Source of the DNA: a virus
Strand: one strand, 5' to 3'
Length of the DNA stretch: 38,200 nucleotides
IMG/VR virus record: IMGVR_UViG_3300042326_001025
Coordinates: 1-38,200 of that record
Numbering within the stretch: position 1 is the stretch's first letter; each line of letters opens with the position of its first letter. The notes under the pieces were generated by a model, which did not search any database, was not told the origin of the DNA, and saw nothing but the letters and a program-made list of their open reading frames with translations. Shown piece after piece: positions 22,484 to 28,964 of the stretch. The translations under genes were made by a program, and so were the position numbers.

Positions 22484-24939
22484 TATACTATACTCACCCT
22501 AGCGCCTGTTTGAATTGTTAAAGTTATACCGGAAGCAATTGTGATCGGACCTGTTGCTGAACCATTTTCACCTGCTACAAATGTGGTACTTGTATTTAAC
22601 GTGTTTGCATTTACACGGAATAAGTTTTGACCACCAACTGCAAGAGAACCGACTGCTGATGTTCCGCCTTTGTAATATCCGCCGCCAGCGGCTGCTGCCC
22701 AATAAGGAGATCCAGTAGCACCATTTGAAGTTAGAACATGTCCAGCTGTGCCTGTGGCACCATTAGCAGAAAATGGAACAGTTGTTGTTAGTTGAGATGT
22801 GTTAGCGATAAATGTTGAACCAACCGTAAGCAATGCGGAGTTAACACTGGTAGTTACATTGGCAAATCCAGTGATAGTTGTGTTGCCCATCGCAGCTGTA
22901 GTAACGCCTGATAGAGCTCCCGCAATTGTTAAACTAGATCCACCTTGGATTGTAGATGTAACGTTAGCAAATCCAGTGATTGTAGTATTACCAGCTGCTA
23001 AAGTAGTAATACCAGAAACTGCACCAGCTAAAGAAGTTGTACCCTCAACTCTAAGCTTAAATGCTGGTGCTGTGTTGCCGATACCCAAGTTACCATTCGC
23101 AACAAAATAAGATGCTGTACCAACAGTAAAGGTGTTTGTTAACGATCCTGTGGCGCTATTTGCAGCGATTGTTGCTATGTAAGTAGCATTAACAAAAGCG
23201 CCTGTAGAGTTAGCGACTATACCCGTATTTGCTAAGATAGAAACAGTACCAGTAGTGGTAATTGTACCACCTGTCATACCGTTGCCAGTAGCAACAGAAG
23301 TAACACCAGAAGAAGTTACATAACCTGCCGAACCTGTAACAGAAGTGACGCGACCAACAGAGTCGACTGTAATCGCTGAAATACCCGAACTGAACGTGCC
23401 ATTACCTGCACTTGTGGCGATGTGTAAACCAGTAGCATTAGCAACTAATGGAGTTTGGGCGTTAACAAATGTGCCAGTTGAGTTTGCCGTGATACCATTA
23501 TTAGCGAGAACATTAATACCAGACGTATTAACAACAACACCCGCACCTGCAACAGCAGTTAATGTGCCTGTGGTTGTAATTGTGCCACCTGTTATACCAT
23601 TACCTGATGCTACAGATGTTACAGTTCCTCCGGCATTATCGTCAGCAGCCCAGTAAGTTGCTGTGCCATTTGAGTGTAGTACTTGACCAGCCGTACCAAA
23701 CCCTCCGTTTGCTGATAGTCCCGAACTTCCTAAAACAACGTTAGCAGAAAAAGTAGTAATGCCAGTGCGCGTAAATGCTGCTGTTGTATTGATTACGTTA
23801 GCAGGTATTTGAGCATATGGAAGAGTGCCAGTTGTTATGTTAGTAGCGTTAGTGTAATAAGCAGCTGCTTGACCACCTAAATTAGTAGAATTGTTTGCAG
23901 TCAATGCACTATTGACATTTAACGCAGATTCAGCTTTACTGTAAGCTGTTGTTGCGTTATTAACGTTGAGATTGCCTTCAGTTTTACTATACGCTGTTGT
24001 TGCGTTATTAACGTTTAGGTTGCCTTCGGTCTTATTATTCAGTAACGAAGCATTACTTGCTGTTCCTGTAAATGATGTAGAGTTAATTGTAACGTTTACT
24101 GTTGCATTACCGATTGTTACATTACTAGCAATAAATGTACCAAGATATCCAGTTTCAAAATAGCTATTACCATTAATGAGACCAATGGTCATACCTTCAA
24201 GATTTGAATTGGCAGTAATTATGTCAATACTATTATTGGTGTATCTCCACTTTGTGGTAGATCCAGTATTACGACCTATTTTCCAATTGTTGTCAGCAAG
24301 ACCACCAAGATAAATCGCGCCAGTATTTGTAGTAATACCAATACCATTTCCGGTAAATGATACGTTTGCGGAGAATGTGTGGATATTTGTCCAAGCATAT
24401 TGTGCATTTACGTTAACACTACCGCCACCACCACTTACAGTTGACCAGTATGTAGATGAACCATTAGTTGTTAAAACTTGACCTGCAGATCCTGTGCTTC
24501 CGTTTGCGCTTACTGCAACACCACCAAGAGTAATGTTACCATTAAAGGTGGTCGGAACAGAAAGACTAAAAGCACTTGTAATACTATTAGCAAAAACTGA
24601 CCAAATTGCTCTTTCACCATATGCGGTATTTGTTGAATAAAAGACGAAGTTGTCATCATTCTGCTGTCTCATACCGACATAAGCAGCCGTGTTGACAGTT
24701 TGGAACCTTATATTTTTATTATTATCAATACTAACTGAATTTGTTATTCTTTGATTAACAAGATTAGCACCAACAGTAATTACAGCAGAACCATTGGATG
24801 TATAGAGAACACCATCCACCATATTTAAGGCGAACTCACCTGCAGCGATGTATTGGGAATTTGTGGCGTATGACCCCGTTGTATTCGGGGTGCGTCCAGA
24901 TGTGCTGGTGCGCTTTACTTGAAAGACGTTATTAGCCAA
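22483..24939 (-). CDS. Long modular tail fibre protein (818 residues)
   Basis: It starts MANNVFQVKRTSTSGRTPNT and then ...AAGEFALNMVDGVLYTSNG, the usual N-terminal attachment-type segment of fibres ('KRxxxxGxxP...l.xGElAlNxxDgxLY'). The body carries GSAGQVLTTNGSSTYWS, repeated KTEGNLNVNNATTAYS (three near-copies around residues 300-345), and a block IPANVINTTAAFTRTGITTF. The segment after that (GTAGQVLHSNGTATYWAADD, then GGTVTSVASGNGITGGTIT) is almost identical in protein to one in the 1367-residue fibre. It ends with YYKGGTSAVG...FVAGENGSATGPITIASG...ARVSIV, also homologous to that fibre. GAGGAG lies 6 bases before the start, downstream of a perfect palindrome. Confidence 0.85.
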   Translation of the reverse strand: MANNVFQVKRTSTSGRTPNTTGSYATNSQYIAAGEFALNMVDGVLYTSNGSAVITVGANLVNQRITNSVSIDNNKNIRFQTVNTAAYVGMRQQNDDNFVFYSTNTAYGERAIWSVFANSITSAFSLSVPTTFNGNITLGGVAVSANGSTGSAGQVLTTNGSSTYWSTVSGGGGSVNVNAQYAWTNIHTFSANVSFTGNGIGITTNTGAIYLGGLADNNWKIGRNTGSTTKWRYTNNSIDIITANSNLEGMTIGLINGNSYFETGYLGTFIASNVTIGNATVNVTINSTSFTGTASNASLLNNKTEGNLNVNNATTAYSKTEGNLNVNNATTAYSKAESALNVNSALTANNSTNLGGQAAAYYTNATNITTGTLPYAQIPANVINTTAAFTRTGITTFSANVVLGSSGLSANGGFGTAGQVLHSNGTATYWAADDNAGGTVTSVASGNGITGGTITTTGTLTAVAGAGVVVNTSGINVLANNGITANSTGTFVNAQTPLVANATGLHIATSAGNGTFSSGISAITVDSVGRVTSVTGSAGYVTSSGVTSVATGNGMTGGTITTTGTVSILANTGIVANSTGAFVNATYIATIAANSATGSLTNTFTVGTASYFVANGNLGIGNTAPAFKLRVEGTTSLAGAVSGITTLAAGNTTITGFANVTSTIQGGSSLTIAGALSGVTTAAMGNTTITGFANVTTSVNSALLTVGSTFIANTSQLTTTVPFSANGATGTAGHVLTSNGATGSPYWAAAAGGGYYKGGTSAVGSLAVGGQNLFRVNANTLNTSTTFVAGENGSATGPITIASGITLTIQTGARVSIV

Positions 24940-24959
24940 TATTGGCTCTCCTCAATCAA

Positions 24960-24975
24960 TCGCTTATATAAGCGA
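24960..24975 (-). promoter_or_regulatory. Perfect 16-base palindrome in leader of the 818-residue fibre gene
   Basis: TCGCTTATATAAGCGA reads the same on both strands and lies about 20 bases before the fibre ATG, just after the stop of the small coiled-coil gene. In RNA it could form a 6-pair stem with a 4-base loop immediately upstream of the ribosome site GAGGAG. No U-run follows, so it does not look like an intrinsic terminator. A processing, stability or protein-binding site is possible. Confidence 0.5.
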
Positions 24976-24977
24976 GG

Positions 24978-25187
24978 TTAAAATTGATCAGAAGTATTTA
25001 CTTCTTTTATTTTCTTTTTATTTAGTTTCTCAACTTGGGACTCTAATTCATTTATTTTTGTTTGAAGTTGTGCATTAACTCGTTCTGTATACCTCAATTG
25101 TGTTTGGAGGAGAATGCGTGATTTCGCATTCTCCCCGATTTCTATTAACAATTGTTCGATATATAAATTTATCAATTCAGGATTCAT
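24978..25187 (-). CDS. Small coiled-coil protein (69 residues)
   Basis: The sequence begins MNPELINLYIEQLLIEIGEN and continues as heptad-patterned helix (LLQTQLRYTERVNAQLQTKI, NELESQVEKLNKKKIKEV). It is almost entirely alpha-helical, with no membrane segment. It lies between two long fibre genes. Genes of this size and type recur between fibre genes in aquatic T4-like phages. A role as fibre assembly factor or trimerising helper is inferred from position only. Its 54-base leader holds AAAGG before the ATG and an AT-rich TATACTATAAT stretch that might act as a promoter. Confidence 0.65.
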   Translation of the reverse strand: MNPELINLYIEQLLIEIGENAKSRILLQTQLRYTERVNAQLQTKINELESQVEKLNKKKIKEVNTSDQF

Positions 25188-25241
25188 TTCACTTGACCTT
25201 TATTCAAATTATAGTATAATCAGTAATGTTCTGATGAAATA

Positions 25242-27503
25242 TTAGAACGTACCACCGTCTAGAGTATCATAAACGATAGCAGTACCGTTAGACTGCACGA
25301 CATAACCAGAAGTTCCAAGAGCTCTTGCAGTTACACCACCAGTGGCGTTTGTAAACAATAGATCATTATTTGATCTACCTGATAGAGACAGAATGTTCGC
25401 CGAAATGTTTACGTTTACAGTAGCGTTTGCTGTGATAGCAACAGAACCAGCATTAGATATTAAACCACCGGAGGTGAGATAAGATTGCAACGTTGCTAGA
25501 GTAAATGCAACCGTGTTAGTAGTGTTAATAATAGCATTTGTGTAAGTACCGTTCGAAGTAAACAGTTTCCAAATGCCAGAGTCAGACTGGTCTCTGAATA
25601 AACCAGAAACAAATGCATTCGCGGTATTACCGTAAGTACCGAAGAAGCCGATGTCGACAGCATCAGTAAAAGTGCTGGTAGAACTTTGATCTTTTGCCAA
25701 AGTGATCATAGAGTCTTCAACAGTTAGTGTAGCAACGTTAAGAGAAACAAGATCACCAAGGACTGTCAAGTTTCCGGAAACTGTTAGGTCTTGGAAGTTT
25801 GTCAGAGCGTTGCTGTTAACTGCTACGTTACCAGAGCCGTCGAATACAAGTCCAGCACCGATCTTAATGTGAACGCCAGTAGTATTAGATACAACCGCAG
25901 AAGAACCGTTAGCCAATACAGCGATGGCATCAGCAGAAACAGAAATACCGTTACCTGCGCCAGCATCAAGAGTTACAGAACCAGAAGAACCACCGCCCGT
26001 TAGACCAGCACCAGCTGTTACACCTGTGATTGTACCAACAGCAGCAGTAGTCCAGTATGGAGAACCAGTAGCACCGTTAGATGCAAGAACCTGAGCCTGT
26101 GATCCCACACCGCCATTAGCAGATAAAGGTATACCAGAAAGCGTAAGCTGAGTCGAGTTAGCAATGAAGTTAGTACTAACTCTGAACGAACCAGCGTTTG
26201 CTGAGCCAGTTGTGCTGAATCCAGAAGCATTAACATAACCAGTAAAGAATCCGCCAGTAGAGTTTACTACAGCGCCGTTAGTGTTTAGTGTTGTAGTGTT
26301 AGCTATAAAAACAGAACCGACAGTAAACGAAGCAGCGTTAGCAGAAGTGCCTATAAGCAAGGCATTTGCAATAGTTACGTTATTAGTACCCTTTGTGAAA
26401 GTAAGACCAGCTGCACCAGCAAGAGATCCACCATCATTATATTGTACTTGTGTAGTTGAACCAGCAACTGTTGTAGGAGCAGCCGCCCAATATGGAGCTC
26501 CAGTAGTTCCGTTTGAAGTAAGTAGCTGACCAGAACTTCCGCTAGTTCCATTAGCAATTAATGGAGCAGTTAATACTAAGTTAGCGCCTAGCGTAACCAA
26601 ACCAGAGATATTGGCTGTACCAGTAACTTGTAATCTAGCATTTGGTGCTGTATTACCGATACCAACGTTACCACCAGCATCAATTTCAACGCGAATTTCT
26701 GATGCGGTAGTACCACCTGTAATGAACTTAATATCAGCAGCAGAAGCTGTACCGATAACTAAATTGTTATTGGAAGCGTACAAGTAAGAATCACCAGCAC
26801 CCATGGCGCTGAACGAAGGATCATCGTAAGTAGAGCTGTTGATGCCAAGATCAAGGAAGTTTACTGTTTCGGTGCCTAAATCATTTTCAAGAACAAAGTC
26901 AGAAGAGGCTCTGTTACCACCATTTGAGTTTTGCATAACAACTTGAACGTAACCGTTCTGTTGACCATGGAAGTGAGCTAGAGCATTAATAGAACCAGTA
27001 TAACCAATCTGTACGTTAACAGAAGAGTTACCGATTGTAATTTGGCCAGTGGTGTTATCGAACACCATGTTATTGGTGCCAGCAAGAACTCCTGAATCAT
27101 TATACTGGAACTGACCGTTAGTGCCTTGTGGGTTAGAAGCCTGTGCGATCTTAGCATCAACAAAGGTTTTAATAGCCCAAGTTGTAGTTAATTCTGTGTT
27201 AGAAGGTGTACCTAAAGTAGTAAGGTTTGCTACGGCATTGATAGCAGTAACAGAGGCACCGCCCAATGTAAGATTTGCTGTTATAACTTTGTCAATACCA
27301 CCAGTTGTATTAGCAACAAGAGCATGATTATTGGTAAGAACGCCTGGAACCATAGCTCCGCCGATGCGAAGCACTCCAGAACCGTCTGGCAAACCTATGT
27401 GTAATGTATTACCAGCTTGTGTAAAAGCTAATTCACCATTACTCAAACCTGTTACGTTTGAGTTAGACGTAGAACGCTTGATTTGAATTTTATTGTTTGC
27501 CAT
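25242..27503 (-). CDS. Long modular tail fibre protein (753 residues)
   Basis: It starts MANNKIQIKRSTSNSNVTGL and then SNGELAFTQAGNTLHIGLPD, a typical fibre N-terminus. Body modules include FQYNDSGVLAGTNNMVFDNT, a beta-helical unit with HFHGQQNGYVQVVMQNSNGG...FLDLGINSSTYDDPSFS, the GNVGIGNTAPNARLQVTGTA unit, and GAGLTGGGSSGSVTLDAGAG. The late module LTVLGDLVSLNVATLTVEDS...IGFFGTYGNTANAFVSGLFR is common in long fibres of marine T4-like phages. It ends VVQSNGTAIVYDTLDGGTF; the last five residues, DGGTF, also end the 90-residue protein just upstream. An exact TATAAATA late promoter lies 30 bases before the ATG, so this gene starts a fibre transcription unit. Confidence 0.85.
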   Translation of the reverse strand: MANNKIQIKRSTSNSNVTGLSNGELAFTQAGNTLHIGLPDGSGVLRIGGAMVPGVLTNNHALVANTTGGIDKVITANLTLGGASVTAINAVANLTTLGTPSNTELTTTWAIKTFVDAKIAQASNPQGTNGQFQYNDSGVLAGTNNMVFDNTTGQITIGNSSVNVQIGYTGSINALAHFHGQQNGYVQVVMQNSNGGNRASSDFVLENDLGTETVNFLDLGINSSTYDDPSFSAMGAGDSYLYASNNNLVIGTASAADIKFITGGTTASEIRVEIDAGGNVGIGNTAPNARLQVTGTANISGLVTLGANLVLTAPLIANGTSGSSGQLLTSNGTTGAPYWAAAPTTVAGSTTQVQYNDGGSLAGAAGLTFTKGTNNVTIANALLIGTSANAASFTVGSVFIANTTTLNTNGAVVNSTGGFFTGYVNASGFSTTGSANAGSFRVSTNFIANSTQLTLSGIPLSANGGVGSQAQVLASNGATGSPYWTTAAVGTITGVTAGAGLTGGGSSGSVTLDAGAGNGISVSADAIAVLANGSSAVVSNTTGVHIKIGAGLVFDGSGNVAVNSNALTNFQDLTVSGNLTVLGDLVSLNVATLTVEDSMITLAKDQSSTSTFTDAVDIGFFGTYGNTANAFVSGLFRDQSDSGIWKLFTSNGTYTNAIINTTNTVAFTLATLQSYLTSGGLISNAGSVAITANATVNVNISANILSLSGRSNNDLLFTNATGGVTARALGTSGYVVQSNGTAIVYDTLDGGTF

Positions 27504-27532
27504 CTAGGATAAACCTCTTTACTTTTTCTTTA

Positions 27533-27540
27533 TATTTATA
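27533..27540 (-). promoter_or_regulatory. T4-type late promoter (exact TATAAATA)
   Basis: The minus strand reads TTATAAATATAAAG in the 39-base gap before the 753-residue fibre gene, with the octamer 30 bases from the ATG. It is the cleanest match in the window to the T4 late promoter, which is recognised by the gp55 sigma-like factor. Confidence 0.72.
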
Positions 27541-27542
27541 AT

Positions 27543-27815
27543 TTAAAAGGTCCCACCATCTAAATCGCCAGTAACATTAGAAAGATCAAGTTTTTGAACC
27601 ACGTACGTATCATTCTCTGCATTATAGACTAATGTAGCGCCGTTGATCTCGTTATTAGCTGAAACATCTGTCAATTTATCTAATCTCGTCACTCCTCCAG
27701 TCACCACAACTGGATTGTTTTTTAAAACAACAGGTGTAGTAGTATCGATAATACCTGCCGTTGCATTAGCTGATATTTGTACTGTTCTTTTTCTGCTTAC
27801 TACTACATTAACCAT
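27543..27815 (-). CDS. Small structural protein ending in DGGTF (90 residues)
   Basis: The sequence begins MVNVVVSRKRTVQISANATA and has a middle of GGVTRLDKLTDVSANNEING. It ends ATLVYNAENDTYVVQKLDLS...DLDGGTF. The 'L.DVs...e.dGatLvYnaendtYvv..' block is the hinge motif seen in many fibre-associated proteins of aquatic T4-like phages. It sits 3 bases after the Ig-like gene. The shared C-terminal DGGTF with the following 753-residue fibre suggests a common C-terminal module. Function is unknown; a virion or fibre-associated protein is likely. Confidence 0.65.
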   Translation of the reverse strand: MVNVVVSRKRTVQISANATAGIIDTTTPVVLKNNPVVVTGGVTRLDKLTDVSANNEINGATLVYNAENDTYVVQKLDLSNVTGDLDGGTF

Positions 27816-27818
27816 TTT

Positions 27819-28148
27819 TTACCTAGTAACTTGAGGTGTTACGGTAACTATCCCTTCTACTATTCGAGAAACCTCTGAACCAGAAGTTATTTCAACATCA
27901 TATACGTATCTACCTGCAATTAAATTAGAAGTTTGATTTGCTGTTAAACTTAAAGTTATCGCCCCAGAAGAAACGTTTATTGCAGTAGAAAACGTAGCAG
28001 CTGCATTAGAAGAAGAATACCATTTTCTTACCTGCGAATTTGCAGTAAAATTTTGTAAATCTAAAGCATCGCCGTTCTCATCTGTTAAAGAAAGATCAGT
28101 TGAAAAAGTAGAACCTTGATCTATTACTAAATTAGCTTTTGTTGCCAT
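27819..28148 (-). CDS. Ig-like/BppU-N-type fibre-associated protein (109 residues)
   Basis: The sequence begins MATKANLVIDQGSTFSTDLS and continues LTDENGDALDLQNFTANSQVRKWY, then VSSGAITLSLTANQTSNLIA, GRYVYDVEITSGSEVSRIVEG and ending IVTVTPQVTR. The pattern 'xxQGxxFxxxLxLxDxxGxPxxLxxxxxxxxxR...LxLxxxxTxxLxxGxYxYDVEhxxxxxxxRhhxGxhxV' is the small Ig-like domain common in phage baseplates and fibres (BppU N-terminal type). It is probably an adaptor or decoration on the baseplate-fibre apparatus. The start shares TAATG with the 199-residue gene. Confidence 0.75.
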   Translation of the reverse strand: MATKANLVIDQGSTFSTDLSLTDENGDALDLQNFTANSQVRKWYSSSNAAATFSTAINVSSGAITLSLTANQTSNLIAGRYVYDVEITSGSEVSRIVEGIVTVTPQVTR

Positions 28149-28747
28149 TAGAAGTTTACTCTAGACATATTTACTGCTGTGTTTGATGAAGTAGGTACCA
28201 TCCACAAAACAACGTGAGAAGTATTTGTGGTAACGTAAAAAGCTCCCAAACTAGCATTGGAAACCATAGAACCATATTCAGTTGAAAAAGCGTTAACCAA
28301 ATTATGAAATGTTAATACTTTCGAAGCTTGATATCCATTAGCGTTATTATCTTTTACGCGAATAAAATACTCAGCACCGCCGTTTTCTGTCATTCTATAA
28401 TTGTCTATTTCTTGCGGAACAAAGCTAGCAGTGTTTATCGATACAGAAGTAACGATTGGTTTAAGTAAGGTCCAGTTTCCATTAGCATTCAAATAATAGT
28501 TGCCATTAGAAACCATGGTTGTATTTGGAACAACAATTACAACGTTTGATGTGCTGTTAGAAACTCTCACAGTATTAGCAATTAGTACGTTTGCTGTAAA
28601 TGCGCCTGTTATAGCAGCGTTTCCTAAAGCAGTATTTGAGTCGGTTGTAACTGCATTAGCTGACATTGCATATGCAAGTTCATTAACTCTGTTAACCAAA
28701 AATTGGAACGTATTAATACTAGCGGTATTTGCTACTTCTATAGTCAT
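28148..28747 (-). CDS. Tail fibre-like structural protein (199 residues)
   Basis: The N-terminal half (1-95) is a stem with repeated Asn/Ala/Val motifs (ITGAFTANVLIANTVRVSNS). The C-terminal domain begins VTSVSINTASFVPQEIDNYR and contains AEYFIRVKDNNANGYQASKV, LTFHNLVNAFSTEYGSMVSN and ASLGAFYVTTNTSHVVLWMV. This 'SaEYhIqVkDn.a..y...Ki...Hn......tEYg...t...La.f' domain is frequent in cyanophage-type fibre and baseplate proteins. It shares an ATGA start with the preceding coiled-coil gene and TAATG with the Ig-like gene. Those overlaps place it in a tightly coupled group of small proteins after the giant DUF4815-type gene. Confidence 0.75.
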   Translation of the reverse strand: MTIEVANTASINTFQFLVNRVNELAYAMSANAVTTDSNTALGNAAITGAFTANVLIANTVRVSNSTSNVVIVVPNTTMVSNGNYYLNANGNWTLLKPIVTSVSINTASFVPQEIDNYRMTENGGAEYFIRVKDNNANGYQASKVLTFHNLVNAFSTEYGSMVSNASLGAFYVTTNTSHVVLWMVPTSSNTAVNMSRVNF

Positions 28748-28956
28748 GACAGTTTCTCTAAAATTTGTTTTAGCATTGATTTGATTACATTCACTTCTTT
28801 ATCGAGAGAATTTACTTTATTTTTAACTTCTTCCATTTCCAAACTTTTCTTTCTAATTTTCTTATACGCATCAAGGCTATTGTTATCTGTATTTAACAAC
28901 GCTTGATTTTTTGTATCTCGAATAATTCCCTCTATTTCAGTCTTAATATAACCCAT
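28744..28956 (-). CDS. Small coiled-coil protein (70 residues)
   Basis: The sequence begins MGYIKTEIEGIIRDTKNQAL and includes LDAYKKIRKKSLEMEEVKNK. The C-terminal half is heptad-patterned (VNSLDKEVNVIKSMLKQILE). It is entirely helical, lysine-rich and without membrane segments. It lies 8 bases after the 2067-residue gene and overlaps the 199-residue gene by ATGA. Similar short proteins ('D..N.ALlN.d...l..YK..R') are common between baseplate and fibre genes of cyanophages. A structural or assembly role is likely, but no mechanism can be given. Confidence 0.65.
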   Translation of the reverse strand: MGYIKTEIEGIIRDTKNQALLNTDNNSLDAYKKIRKKSLEMEEVKNKVNSLDKEVNVIKSMLKQILEKLS

Positions 28957-28964
28957 AATTTACC

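Noticed and set aside
17134-24939. Diversity-generating retroelement target in the fibre repeats
   Set aside because: No reverse transcriptase gene, template repeat or adenine-specific variation is visible; copies differ at third codon positions in all bases.
25188-25241. Sigma-70-like promoter and hairpin (ATCAG...CTGAT) in the leader of the 69-residue gene
   Set aside because: The arms are only 5 bases and the TATAAT-like stretch lacks a matching -35 element; in AT-rich DNA this is not distinguishable from chance.
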